Source of the DNA: Sedimentitalea sp041224545
GTDB taxonomy: Bacteria > Pseudomonadota > Alphaproteobacteria > Rhodobacterales > Rhodobacteraceae
DNA length: 64,000 nt
Reading direction: 5' to 3'
NCBI RefSeq assembly: GCF_041224545.1
Contig: NZ_JBGFGP010000125.1
Coordinates: forward strand, 21,997-85,996
Positions 35,566 through 44,676 of this stretch are shown in pieces (within the stretch, counting starts at the first letter, position 1; each line of letters begins with the position of its first letter). The notes beneath the pieces are model-generated. The model made no database searches and was not told where the DNA came from. It saw only the letters and a list, made by a program, of their open reading frames with translations. Both the position numbers and the translations under genes were made by a program.

Positions 35566-35590
35566 AAATCGCGATTTGACCAAATATTGG
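35566..35590. promoter_or_regulatory. Palindromes upstream of fdsGB, candidate LysR operator
   Basis: A perfect 12-bp palindrome AAATCGCGATTT (35566-35577) is followed at once by CCAA-N3-TTGG (35580-35590), about 40-60 bp before the fdsGB ATG. Position and dyad symmetry fit an operator or activation site for the LysR regulator just upstream. No experimental site is known to me for this sequence. Confidence 0.35.
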
Positions 35591-35628
35591 CTCCTTGGGA
35601 TACCAAAGCCCAAAGCAGGGAGTCGCCA

Positions 35629-37320
35629 ATGACGATTATGAATACCAAGCCGGGCGTCTGGAAATCCGGCAAAGGCAAGGGCCGACGAACCCCCAAGGGG
35701 CGTCAGTATGAAGATGGCGCGCTTGCAGATGTGCGGCGTCTGCTGGGGCAGGCTCCGGTGCGGCGCGACCTGCTCATCGAATATCTGCACCTGATACAGG
35801 ACGAATATGGCCACCTTTCCGCCGCTCATTTGCGGGCTCTGGCCGAGGTGATGCGCCTGTCTCAGGCCGAGATCTACGAGGTCGCCACGTTCTATGCCCA
35901 TTTCGACGTGGTAAAGGAGGGCGAGGCACCGCCACCTGACCTGACGATCCGGGTCTGCGACAGCCTGTCCTGCGAACTTGCCGGCGCGCAGCAGTTGCGC
36001 GCCGCACTGGAAGACGGGCTCGATCCGGCCCGGGTCCGGGTTTTGCGTGCGCCCTGCATGGGCCGTTGCGACACCGCGCCGGTTCTTGAGATCGGACACA
36101 ACCACATCGATCATGCGACACCCGAAAAGGTGATGGCCGCAATTGAAGCGGACGACACACACGCGCATCTTCCCGATTACGAGACATTCGACGCCTATAG
36201 TGACGCCGGCGGCTATGACGCGCTGCGCGCGTTGCGCAAAGGCGGCGCGACACCGGATGAGGTGCAGGACAAGCTGCTGGCCTCGGGCCTGCGCGGTCTG
36301 GGCGGGGCGGGTTTCCCCTCGGGCCGGAAATGGTCATTCGTGCGCGCCGAACCCGGACCGCGTTATCTGGCGGTGAATGGTGATGAAGGCGAGCCCGGAA
36401 CGTTCAAGGATCGTTACTATCTGGAACGGACACCGCATCTGTTTCTGGAAGGGATGCTGATTGCAGCTTGGGCGGTCGAGGCCGAAACCTGCTTTATCTA
36501 CATGCGCGACGAATATCCGGCAGTTCTGGAAATTCTGCGCCGTGAAATCGCCGCGCTGGAGCGCGCCGGGCTGGTCGCTGCGGGCCATATCGAACTGCGG
36601 CGCGGAGCCGGTGCCTATATCTGCGGCGAAGAAAGCGCGATGATCGAGAGCATCGAGGGCAAGCGCGGCATGCCCCGTCACCGTCCGCCCTATGTGGCGC
36701 AGGTCGGGATCTTTGATCGCCCGACCCTCGTGCACAATATCGAAACGCTCTATTGGGTCACGCGGGTCTGCCGCGATGGTCCCGAAGTACTGAGCGGGAC
36801 CGAGCGGAACGGCAGAAAAGGTCTGCGCAGCTATTCGGTATCGGGCCGCGTGCGCAATCCCGGCGTGCATCTGCTGCCTGCCGGGTCGACCATCACAGAC
36901 ATCATCGAGGCCTGCGGCGGCATGCTCGAAGGCCATGAATTCAAGGCCTATCAACCGGGCGGGCCATCCGCGGGATTGCTCCCCGCACATATGAACGACA
37001 TCCCGATGGATTTCGATACGCTGCAACCGCATGGCAGCTTTATCGGCTCTGCCGCGATCGTGATCCTGTCCGATCAGGACCGGGCACGGGATGCCGCGCT
37101 GAACATGCTGCGCTTCTTTGAAGACGAAAGCTGCGGCCAATGCACGCCCTGCCGCGTCGGCTGTGAAAAGGCCGTCAAACTGATGCAGGTCGACAGCTGG
37201 GATCAACCGCTGCTCGAGGATCTGTGCAAGGTGATGGTCGATGCCAGCATCTGTGGTCTCGGACAGGCAGCACCCAATCCCATCCTGCTCACGATGAAAC
37301 ATTTTGCGGACGAGGTATGA
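35629..37320 (+). CDS. fdsB: NAD-dependent formate dehydrogenase, fused gamma-beta subunit (FdsG-FdsB)
   Basis: Diaphorase part of soluble molybdenum formate dehydrogenase, passing electrons to NAD. The 563-residue protein is a fusion. Residues 1-160 are NuoE/FdsG-like, with 2Fe-2S ligands C110, C115, C143 and C147 (RVCDSLSCE, APCMGRCD). Residues about 190-563 are NuoF/FdsB-like, with the FMN site GLRGLGGAGFPSGRKWSF, the NADH site GAYICGEESAMIESIEGKRG and 4Fe-4S cysteines C502, C505, C508 and C542. Start 35629 has GGGAG upstream. It overlaps fdsA (ATGA). Confidence 0.92.
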   Translation: MTIMNTKPGVWKSGKGKGRRTPKGRQYEDGALADVRRLLGQAPVRRDLLIEYLHLIQDEYGHLSAAHLRALAEVMRLSQAEIYEVATFYAHFDVVKEGEAPPPDLTIRVCDSLSCELAGAQQLRAALEDGLDPARVRVLRAPCMGRCDTAPVLEIGHNHIDHATPEKVMAAIEADDTHAHLPDYETFDAYSDAGGYDALRALRKGGATPDEVQDKLLASGLRGLGGAGFPSGRKWSFVRAEPGPRYLAVNGDEGEPGTFKDRYYLERTPHLFLEGMLIAAWAVEAETCFIYMRDEYPAVLEILRREIAALERAGLVAAGHIELRRGAGAYICGEESAMIESIEGKRGMPRHRPPYVAQVGIFDRPTLVHNIETLYWVTRVCRDGPEVLSGTERNGRKGLRSYSVSGRVRNPGVHLLPAGSTITDIIEACGGMLEGHEFKAYQPGGPSAGLLPAHMNDIPMDFDTLQPHGSFIGSAAIVILSDQDRARDAALNMLRFFEDESCGQCTPCRVGCEKAVKLMQVDSWDQPLLEDLCKVMVDASICGLGQAAPNPILLTMKHFADEV

Positions 37321-40091
37321 TCATGGCCAATAAAATCACGTTTACGCTGGATGGCGAAGAGGTCAGCGCCGAACCGGGCATGAGCATCTGGGACGTTGCC
37401 AATGGCCGGGGCCTGAAAATTCCGCATCTCTGCCACAAACCCGCGCCCGGCTATCGCCCCGACGGCAACTGCCGCGCCTGTATGGTCGAGATCGAAGGCG
37501 AACGTGTTCTCGCCGCTTCCTGTATCCGCGAACCGTCCGAGGGCATGGTCGTCACCACCAACAGCGCGCGCGCGACGTCGGCCCGCAAGATGGTGATGGA
37601 GATGCTGGTCACCGACCAGCCCGCGCAGGCCGAGGCTCATGACCGCGCCAGCCATCTCTGGGAGATGGCGGCCGCGCAGGGCGTCGAGACGAGCCGGTTC
37701 CCCAAACTGGAAGAAAGCCGCGTGCCGCTGCTCGACAACAGCCATGTCGCGATGAACGTCAACCTGGACGCGTGTATCCAGTGTGGTTTGTGTGTCAGGG
37801 CCTGCCGCGAGGTTCAGGTCAATGACGTCATCGGGATGGCGGGTCGCGGGCATGATGCCTATCCGGTTTTCGACTTTGGCGACCCGATGGGAGAATCGAC
37901 CTGTGTCGCCTGTGGCGAATGCGTGCAGGCCTGCCCCACCGGCGCGTTGATGCCGGCGGCGGTTCTGGACATTCACGGCCACGGCAGCAGCGCCGAGATC
38001 GACCGGGCAGTCGAAAGCGTCTGCCCGTTCTGCGGCGTCGGATGCCAGCTGTCCTTCAAGGTGCGCGACGACAAGATCGCATGGGTGGACGGGGTTGACG
38101 GCCCGGCCAACGAGAATCGCCTGTGTGTCAAGGGCCGGTTTGGATTTGACTATATCCACCATCCGCATCGGTTGACCAAGCCGTTGATCCGGCGCGAGGA
38201 TGCCCCCGCCAAGGGGCTGAATGTCGACCCGGCGAACCCGTTGACCCATTTTCGCGAGGCGACTTGGGAAGAGGCGCTGGATTTTGCGGCAAACGGGCTC
38301 AAGGGGCGCGGCACCGAAATCGCGGGCTTTGGCAGCGCCAAATGCTCCAACGAGGAAGCCTATCTGTTTCAGAAGCTGATCCGGCAGGGTTTCGGACACA
38401 ACAATGTCGACCATTGCACCCGTCTCTGCCACGCCAGCTCGGTTGCAGCCTTGTTGGAAAACGTCGGTTCGGGGGCCGTCACCGCGACGTTCAATGAAAT
38501 CGAGAATGCCGATGCCGCAATCGTCATCGGCTGCAACCCGCTGGAAAACCACCCGGTTGCCGCGACCTATTTCAAACAGTTCGCCAAGCGTGGCGGCAAG
38601 CTCATCGTGATGGACCCGCGCGGCGTCGGGCTCAAGCGGTTTGCGTCTCACATGCTGCAATTCCGGCCCGGAACCGATGTTGCCATGCTGAACGCGATCA
38701 TGAACGTGATCGTGCAGGAACACCTCTATGACGAGCAGTACATCGCCGGGTTCACCGAGAACTGGGACGCGATGAAAGACCATCTTGCCGACTTTACGCC
38801 GGAAAAGATGGCGCCGCTCTGCGGGATTGAACCCGACGTGATACGGGATGTCGCGCGCACCTTTGCGGGGGCGAGGTCGGCGATGATCTTCTGGGGCATG
38901 GGCGTATCCCAGCACATCCACGGCACCGACAATTCCCGTTGCCTGATTTCGCTGGCCCTGATGACGGGTCATGTTGGCCGCCCCGGCGCCGGACTGCATC
39001 CGCTGCGGGGCCAGAACAACGTTCAGGGCGCCAGCGACGCCGGTTTGATCCCGATGTTCCTGCCCGATTACCAATCGGTCGAGGATGACGGCGTGCGCTC
39101 GGCGTTTACCGAAGTCTGGGGCTCCGGGGATTTCTCCAACAAGAAGGGCCTGACCGTCGTAGAAATCATGGATGCGATTCATGCGGATGAGATCAAGGGC
39201 ATGTATATCCTGGGCGAGAACCCCGCCATGTCCGACCCTGATGCGGAACATGCGCGCGCGGCGCTGGCCAAGCTCGATCATCTGGTGGTGCAGGATATCT
39301 TCCTGACCGAGACGGCGAACTATGCCGATGTGATCCTGCCCTCCTCGGCCTGGCCGGAAAAGACCGGCACCGTGACCAACACCAATCGACAGGTCCAGAT
39401 GGGTCGCCCCGCCGTACCGCCGCCCGGGCTGGCAAAGGAGGACTGGTGGATCACCGTGCAACTGGCTCAGCGTCTGGGGCTGAACTGGTCCTATACCCAC
39501 CCGCGCGAGGTTTTTGCAGAGATGTCGCTCAACATGCCGAGCCTTGACAACATCACGTGGGAGCGGCTGGAAAAGACGGCGGTCACCTATCCGAGCCTGA
39601 CGCCGGACGATCCCGGTCAACCCATCGTCTTTGCCGACGGTTTCCCGCGCGCCGATGGGCGGGCGCGGTTCACCCCGGCCAGCGTGATCGCGCCGGCAGA
39701 AACTCCGGACGCGGATTATCCGATGATCCTGACCACCGGACGGCAGCTGGAGCATTGGCACACTGGCTCGATGACACGGCGCGCCAGCGTGCTGGATTGG
39801 GCGGAACCCGAGGCCAATGCCTCGCTTCATCCGCAAACCCTGCGCAAGCTGGGCGTCGAACCGGGCGGCATGATCAGCCTTGAAACCCGTCGTGGCCGCA
39901 TCGAAATCATGGCACGGGCCGACCGCGCGGTTGCCACGGATATGGTGTTCCTGCCCTTCGCCTATGTCGAGGCCGCCGCCAACATCCTGACCAACCCGCA
40001 GCTCGACCCCTACGGCAAGATTCCCGAATTCAAGTTCTCGGCCTGCCGTGTCAGCGCGATACCCGCGTCTCACAGCACGGCGGCGGAATAG
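37317..40091 (+). CDS. fdsA: NAD-dependent formate dehydrogenase alpha (molybdenum) subunit
   Basis: Oxidises formate to CO2 at a bis-molybdopterin site. 924 residues. The N-terminal 2Fe-2S domain has HLCHKP and DGNCRACMVEIEG. Two 4Fe-4S motifs follow (CIQCGLCVRACREV, CVACGECVQACPTG), then the CPFCGVGCQLSF cluster and the molybdopterin domain. The predicted Mo ligand is Cys371 in CTRLCHASS, so this is a cysteine rather than a selenocysteine enzyme. ATGs at 37317 and 37323 are both possible. A strong terminator follows the stop; fdhD and fdsD are not present in the window. Confidence 0.95.
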   Translation: MIMANKITFTLDGEEVSAEPGMSIWDVANGRGLKIPHLCHKPAPGYRPDGNCRACMVEIEGERVLAASCIREPSEGMVVTTNSARATSARKMVMEMLVTDQPAQAEAHDRASHLWEMAAAQGVETSRFPKLEESRVPLLDNSHVAMNVNLDACIQCGLCVRACREVQVNDVIGMAGRGHDAYPVFDFGDPMGESTCVACGECVQACPTGALMPAAVLDIHGHGSSAEIDRAVESVCPFCGVGCQLSFKVRDDKIAWVDGVDGPANENRLCVKGRFGFDYIHHPHRLTKPLIRREDAPAKGLNVDPANPLTHFREATWEEALDFAANGLKGRGTEIAGFGSAKCSNEEAYLFQKLIRQGFGHNNVDHCTRLCHASSVAALLENVGSGAVTATFNEIENADAAIVIGCNPLENHPVAATYFKQFAKRGGKLIVMDPRGVGLKRFASHMLQFRPGTDVAMLNAIMNVIVQEHLYDEQYIAGFTENWDAMKDHLADFTPEKMAPLCGIEPDVIRDVARTFAGARSAMIFWGMGVSQHIHGTDNSRCLISLALMTGHVGRPGAGLHPLRGQNNVQGASDAGLIPMFLPDYQSVEDDGVRSAFTEVWGSGDFSNKKGLTVVEIMDAIHADEIKGMYILGENPAMSDPDAEHARAALAKLDHLVVQDIFLTETANYADVILPSSAWPEKTGTVTNTNRQVQMGRPAVPPPGLAKEDWWITVQLAQRLGLNWSYTHPREVFAEMSLNMPSLDNITWERLEKTAVTYPSLTPDDPGQPIVFADGFPRADGRARFTPASVIAPAETPDADYPMILTTGRQLEHWHTGSMTRRASVLDWAEPEANASLHPQTLRKLGVEPGGMISLETRRGRIEIMARADRAVATDMVFLPFAYVEAAANILTNPQLDPYGKIPEFKFSACRVSAIPASHSTAAE

Positions 40092-40101
40092 CAAAACAGG
40101 A

Positions 40102-40131
40102 CCGTATGCCGCGCCATCGCGCGGCATACGG
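40102..40131 (+). terminator. Rho-independent terminator after fdsA
   Basis: A perfect 13-bp stem (40102-40114 with 40119-40131; CCGTATGCCGCGC and its complement) with a CATC loop, then GGCCTTTTG. It lies 11 bp after the fdsA stop. Confidence 0.8.
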
Positions 40132-40465
40132 GGCCTTTTGGACCTCGGAATATGATCGGGGGCGCATCAACGCGCTCGATTCGATCAGGCTGCGTATCAC
40201 TGCGGCGCCATGTGCAGCGCCGCCGTTGGTATTCTGTCATCCCTGCTTGACGGTCGCAGACATATTCTTGCGTTGCGGAAGCGCTCCTGACGCCTTGTAA
40301 ATTTCGCGATCCGAAACAATGATGGCGTGCCGGTCGGTTTACGATTTCAGAAGTCGCGAAGTGACAGAGATCAAGCGTTTGGCTGAATTGTCTTGTGGCC
40401 TCGTTATTGCCGTTCACGGCCAAATCGTCTTACAAGAAAATTACATATAAACAGGGAGAGAAATT
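40132..40465 (+). promoter_or_regulatory. Intergenic region upstream of the TRAP operon
   Basis: About 330 bp with no recognisable gene. It must carry the promoter for dctP; the last 40 bp are AT-rich and end with AGGGAGAG as ribosome site. No operator symmetry was convincing. Confidence 0.4.
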
Positions 40466-41512
40466 ATGATCAGTCGGAGAAATCTGCTGAACGTGGCGGG
40501 CGCGGCTGCCGTGGCTGCCATGTCGACCGGTATGACCGCGACATCGGCGGCGGCGCAAGAGGTCACGCTGAAGTTGCATCAGTTCCTGCCGGCGCAGGCC
40601 AACGTGCCCACGCTGATTCTGGATGTCTGGGCCGACAAGATCGAAGCCGATTCGGACGGACGCATCAAGATCGACCGCTACCCGTCGATGCAATTGGGCG
40701 GCCGACCGCCCGAGCTGATGGACCAGGCGGTCGATGGGGTTGCCGACATCGTCTGGACCGTGGTCGGTTATACGCCCGGTCGCTTCCCCGGTACCGAGGT
40801 CTTTGAGCTGCCGTTCATGATGACCAATGCGCGGGCCGCGAGCCGCGCCTATTGGGAGATGTTCGAAAAGCACTGGAAAGACACCGATTTCAAGGACGTG
40901 CATATTCTCGGCGCCTGGGTTCACGGCCCCGGAATGTTTCACACCAAGGAGCCGATCACCACGCCCGAAGACCTGCGCGGCATGAAAATCCGCGGCGGTT
41001 CGCGGTCGGTCAATTCGCTGCTGTCAGAACTGGGCGCCACCCCGGTCGGCATGCCCGTCCCGGCAATTCCCGAGGGTCTGTCCAAGGGGGTGATCGACGG
41101 CACCACCATTCCCTGGGAAGTGACTCCGGCGCTCAAGGTGCCCGAACTGGTCAAGAACCATACCGAATTCACCGGTAATGCGCTCTATGTGCTGCCCTTC
41201 GTACTCGCCATGAACAAGGACAAGTACGAGAGCCTTCCGGATGATCTGAAAAAGGTGATCGACGACAATTCCGGCCTGGAATTTTCCGTCTTTGCCGGCG
41301 GCACCCAGGCCGACGCGGATGGTCCTGCCCGCCAGATCGCTGTCGATCTGGGCAACAATATCATCACCCTGGATGCCGAGCAGACCGCTGTCTGGAAAGA
41401 AGCCAGTCAACCGATCTATGATCAATGGGTCGCCGACATGGACAGCAAGGGAATCGACGGTCAGGCGCTGATCGACGAAGCCCGCTCGCTGATCGACCAG
41501 TACACCGAATAA
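40466..41512 (+). CDS. dctP: TRAP transporter solute-binding protein (DctP family)
   Basis: Periplasmic receptor of a tripartite ATP-independent transporter. 348 residues with an N-terminal MISRRNLLNVAGAAAVAAMS sequence whose RR motif suggests Tat export, cleaved near AAAQE. DctP-fold blocks include FHTKEPITTPEDLRGMKIRG and TIPWEVTPALKVPELVKNH, with the ligand-binding Arg in MKIRGGSRSV (expected to pair with a carboxylate). Substrate not assigned. A hairpin (41531-41563) separates it from dctQ. Confidence 0.9.
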   Translation: MISRRNLLNVAGAAAVAAMSTGMTATSAAAQEVTLKLHQFLPAQANVPTLILDVWADKIEADSDGRIKIDRYPSMQLGGRPPELMDQAVDGVADIVWTVVGYTPGRFPGTEVFELPFMMTNARAASRAYWEMFEKHWKDTDFKDVHILGAWVHGPGMFHTKEPITTPEDLRGMKIRGGSRSVNSLLSELGATPVGMPVPAIPEGLSKGVIDGTTIPWEVTPALKVPELVKNHTEFTGNALYVLPFVLAMNKDKYESLPDDLKKVIDDNSGLEFSVFAGGTQADADGPARQIAVDLGNNIITLDAEQTAVWKEASQPIYDQWVADMDSKGIDGQALIDEARSLIDQYTE

Positions 41513-41530
41513 ACCGTCAAAAAGTGGACA

Positions 41531-41563
41531 CGGGGGCGCTGCGCGAAACGTGCCGCGCCCCCG
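41531..41563 (+). repeat. Intercistronic hairpin between dctP and dctQ
   Basis: A 9-bp perfect GC stem (41531-41539 with 41555-41563) with a 15-nt loop and no T-tract. Such stems often protect the receptor transcript or attenuate read-through, giving more receptor than membrane subunits. Confidence 0.5.
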
Positions 41564-41592
41564 GACTGCGCCACGACGGACAGGGTAGAATT

Positions 41593-42177
41593 ATGCACAA
41601 GTTCATGATGGGCCTGGCCCGTTTCATGGCGGTTCTGGGCGGTATCGCCCTGAGCTTCCTTATCCTGCTGACCTGTTTGTCGATCGCCGGGCGGTTGCTG
41701 AATGGCCTGTTTCACAGCGACGTCATGCAGAGCCTGTTGCCGAGCGTTTCGAACTGGATGATCAGGATCGGTGTCGGCCCGGTAAACGGCGATTTCGAAC
41801 TGGTCGAGGCCGGTGTTGCCTTTGCCATTTTCGCATTCATCCCGCTGTGCCAGATCACCGCAGGGCACGCATCGGTCGACATCTTCACCAACAAGCTGTC
41901 CGCCGGGATGAACCGATTTCTGCGCATGGTGACAGAAACGGTATTTGCCGCCGTGCTGATCCTGATCGCGGTCAAGCTCTATGACGGCATGATCAGCAAG
42001 ATGCGCTATGGAGAGACCAGCTTCCTGTTGCAATTTCCAGTCTGGTGGGCTTATGCGGCCAGCCTGTTCGGTGCCGTGGTCGCTGCGATTGTCGGCCTGT
42101 ATGTCGCCGCAATCCGGATCTATGAATTTTCGACCGGTCGGATTGTCATGACCGAGGGCACGGAGGCCGACGCATGA
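41593..42177 (+). CDS. dctQ: TRAP transporter small permease (DctQ family)
   Basis: Small membrane subunit that joins the large permease. Start 41593 (MHKFMMGLARFMAVLGG) gives 194 residues with four hydrophobic helices (about 8-32, 72-92, 112-133, 152-175). The segment EAGVAFAIFAFIPLCQITAG is typical of DctQ. Upstream frame is open but falls in dctP's tail. The stop overlaps dctM by 4 bp (ATGA). Confidence 0.9.
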   Translation: MHKFMMGLARFMAVLGGIALSFLILLTCLSIAGRLLNGLFHSDVMQSLLPSVSNWMIRIGVGPVNGDFELVEAGVAFAIFAFIPLCQITAGHASVDIFTNKLSAGMNRFLRMVTETVFAAVLILIAVKLYDGMISKMRYGETSFLLQFPVWWAYAASLFGAVVAAIVGLYVAAIRIYEFSTGRIVMTEGTEADA

Positions 42178-43490
42178 GTGCGCTTGAAATCGGCATCGCA
42201 TCCTTCCCCGCACTCATGGTCCTGATCTTCCTGCGGGTCCCGATCGGCCTTGCCATGTTCGTTGTCGGCCTGGTCGGGCTGGTGATCGTGACGGACGGCA
42301 CCAATGTGGCTTTCTCGCGGCTCAAGAACGAAACCTACACGACCTTCTCCAGCTATTCGCTGAGCATCGTCCCGATGTTCCTGCTCATGGGGCATTTCGC
42401 AACGCTGGGCGGTATGTCCTCGGCTCTGTTCCGGGCTGCCGAGGGCTTTCTCGGCCACCGCCGGGGCGGTGTGGCGATGGCGGCAATCGGTGCCTGCGCA
42501 GGGTTTGGTGCCATCTGCGGCAGTTCCCTTGCAACCGCCGCCACCATGGGGCGCGTCGCCCTGCCCGAGCTGCGCCAATACGGCTATGCCGGCGGTTTTT
42601 CGACGGCCACCCTGGCTGCGGGCGGCACGCTGGGCATCCTGATCCCGCCATCCGTGGTGTTGGTGATCTATGCCATCCTGACCGAACAGAATATCGCCAA
42701 ACTGTTCCTTGCGGCTTTCATTCCCGGCCTGCTCGCGGCGCTTGGCTATGTGATCGCGATCTCGATCTATGTGCGGCTTTACCCTGATTCTGCCGGCACA
42801 CGCCCGCCGGTTCCCTATGCCGACCGCTTTACCGCGCTTTTCCGGGTCTGGCCCGTGCTGCTGGTGTTCGGCCTTGTGGTCGGCGGCATCTATCTCGGCT
42901 GGTTCACGCCGACCGAAGGCGCCGCCGTCGGGGCGGCTGGCACCGGGTTGATTGCATTCCTGAATGGCGGGCTGACCGTATCGACGCTGATCGAGAGCTT
43001 TCTGGTCACCGCGCGATCCACCGCGATGGTATTCTTCATCGTCCTCGGCGCAGGGTTCTACAACGGCTTTCTCGCCCTGACGCAGGTCCCGCAGGAGTTG
43101 TCGAACTTCGTCGTGAGCCAGGGTCTGAGCCCTTGGGTTGTCCTGTCGCTGATCCTCGTGTTCTATCTGCTGTTCGGTTGTCTCATGGACAGCCTGTCGA
43201 TGATCCTGCTGACCATCCCGATCTTCTTTCCGGTGATCAGTATCCTTGACTTCGGAATGAGCCCGGAACACGTGGCGATCTGGTTCGGCATCCTCGTACT
43301 GATCGTGGTCGAGGTCGGTCTGATCACGCCGCCGGTGGGCATGAATCTGTTTATCATCAACGCGATGGATCGCAAGACGCCAATGATTGAAACCTACAAG
43401 GCGGTGATGTTCTTCGTCGGCTCAGACCTCGTGCGCGTGGTGATATTGGTGATGTTTCCGGCGATTACGCTCTTCCTGCTTCCGGGCTGA
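42174..43490 (+). CDS. dctM: TRAP transporter large permease (DctM family)
   Basis: Sodium-coupled permease of the TRAP system. 438 residues with 11-12 hydrophobic segments. Family blocks: RVPIGLAMFVVGLVGLVIV, GFGAICGSSLATAATMGRVA, GGTLGILIPPSVVLVIYAIL and LITPPVGMNLFIINAM. Length is usual. It completes the dctP-dctQ-dctM operon. Confidence 0.95.
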   Translation: MSALEIGIASFPALMVLIFLRVPIGLAMFVVGLVGLVIVTDGTNVAFSRLKNETYTTFSSYSLSIVPMFLLMGHFATLGGMSSALFRAAEGFLGHRRGGVAMAAIGACAGFGAICGSSLATAATMGRVALPELRQYGYAGGFSTATLAAGGTLGILIPPSVVLVIYAILTEQNIAKLFLAAFIPGLLAALGYVIAISIYVRLYPDSAGTRPPVPYADRFTALFRVWPVLLVFGLVVGGIYLGWFTPTEGAAVGAAGTGLIAFLNGGLTVSTLIESFLVTARSTAMVFFIVLGAGFYNGFLALTQVPQELSNFVVSQGLSPWVVLSLILVFYLLFGCLMDSLSMILLTIPIFFPVISILDFGMSPEHVAIWFGILVLIVVEVGLITPPVGMNLFIINAMDRKTPMIETYKAVMFFVGSDLVRVVILVMFPAITLFLLPG

Positions 43491-43500
43491 GACAGGTTAA

Positions 43501-43531
43501 GCGATCGCACCATCCGGTGGATTGCGGTCGC
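43501..43531 (+). terminator. Possible terminator after dctM
   Basis: A 9-bp stem with one G-T pair (43501-43509 with 43523-43531), starting 11 bp after the dctM stop. No T-tract follows, so it may be Rho-dependent or just a stabilising stem. Confidence 0.35.
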
Positions 43532-43652
43532 GGGGTCTGGAATCAAAGACTTTTGTCGATTTAACGAGTCGTGATAGCGTTGGAATCACGAGGGGCTTAT
43601 TTTGCCTCGCAACCGGGGCATGTGCCCGAGGAACACGAGTATTGGAGTTGTT

Positions 43653-43829
43653 ATGTATATTAATCGTCAAGTCGCCGAAGCACCGCGCACCGCCGCGCTT
43701 GCAACCGAGATCTCCAAGCTGACAGGACCTTGCATCGGCTGTACCGAATGCAACGGTCTGTGCAAGGAGCTGATCGAAGCGCTGATCCTGCCCGACATGA
43801 TCCTGTCGAAGGGTCAGAAACCGCAATAG
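43653..43829 (+). CDS. Small cysteine-rich protein, possible Fe-S or zinc knuckle
   Basis: A 58-residue protein (MYINRQVAEAPRTAAL at the start). Four cysteines cluster as C-x2-C-x2-C-x3-C (GPCIGCTECNGLCKEL), followed by a hydrophobic helix IEALILPDMIL. Spacing resembles ferredoxin-like 4Fe-4S loops but the set is truncated to one motif. The longer open frame from 43602 adds residues without a ribosome site. It is monocistronic between dctM and a convergent membrane gene. Function unknown. Confidence 0.55.
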   Translation: MYINRQVAEAPRTAALATEISKLTGPCIGCTECNGLCKELIEALILPDMILSKGQKPQ

Positions 43830-43920
43830 GGCGACGCCCTGCGCCGACAGCCCCCCGTCACGTCAAGCCACGCTGACGTGCATCCGACATTACGACCCAG
43901 ATTTCACTTTCAGCGGAACG

Positions 43921-44631
43921 CTACGCTGTCTTTTCCGATGGAACACGCAAGAGCGACGCCCGCGACTCCGAGGCAAATTCGCGCCGATAGAGAACCGCCG
44001 TGGTCACGACAACCCCGATCATCAATGCGGCCGGCCCCAACAGCCACGCCACCGACGCGAGCGCGAAATATACGGATCGCATCGCCCGGTTATAACTGCG
44101 CGCCGCGGTGATGTTGACATCCGCCGCCTGCTCCGCGCGCGGATAGGTTCGCGGGTCTTCGGGATCGTTGGGCACAGACGCCATGAGAACCGCGCAATAT
44201 CCGAAAAGGCGATGTGCCCAGACGAATTTGAGAAACGCATTCGCCAGCAACGCCACTACCAACAGCACCTTGACCTCCCACACGATCGCCGGGGCGTTGC
44301 CGTGCGTCAGGTCCGTCACCAGACCGGCAAGCTGATCGGTATTGCCGATCACGGCCAGCGTCCCGCCGATGGCGATCATCGACGCAGACGCAAAAAAGGC
44401 CGTTCCCTGCCGCAGGTTCCCGATCAGTTGCGCATCGAACACCCTGGGTTCGCGCGAGATCATGTTGCGCATCCATTCCCGCCGAAAACCCACCATGAGA
44501 ACCGAGACCGATGGCTGCCCCTCGGGCGGCGACTCGATCCGCCAGCCGATCCAGACAATCGCCAGAACCAGCCAGAACAGAGCCGCCAGATCGAGAGGGG
44601 AAAACAGGGTGAGGGTCTGTATCACGGTCAT
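43921..44631 (-). CDS. DUF599 family membrane protein
   Basis: A 236-residue inner-membrane protein with four hydrophobic segments (about 12-32, 75-97, 112-135, 190-215). Characteristic text: MISREPRVFDAQLIGNLRQG, FASASMIAIGGTLAVIG, FLKFVWAHRLFGYCAVLM and SYNRAMRSVYFALA. These match DUF599, whose function is unknown. Start 44631 (MTVIQTLTLFSPLDL) begins the first helix; the open frame runs further upstream into the glcD promoter. It diverges from glcD. Confidence 0.82.
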   Translation of the reverse strand: MTVIQTLTLFSPLDLAALFWLVLAIVWIGWRIESPPEGQPSVSVLMVGFRREWMRNMISREPRVFDAQLIGNLRQGTAFFASASMIAIGGTLAVIGNTDQLAGLVTDLTHGNAPAIVWEVKVLLVVALLANAFLKFVWAHRLFGYCAVLMASVPNDPEDPRTYPRAEQAADVNITAARSYNRAMRSVYFALASVAWLLGPAALMIGVVVTTAVLYRREFASESRASLLRVPSEKTA

Positions 44632-44676
44632 GATGTAACAGTAGGACGACTGCAAATCACTTGCCAGACACCATAA

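Noticed and set aside
37203..40127. A 974-codon open frame on the minus strand across fdsA
   Set aside because: It is exactly antisense to fdsA, is rich in Arg, His and Gly as expected of a GC-rich shadow frame, and shows no family motifs.
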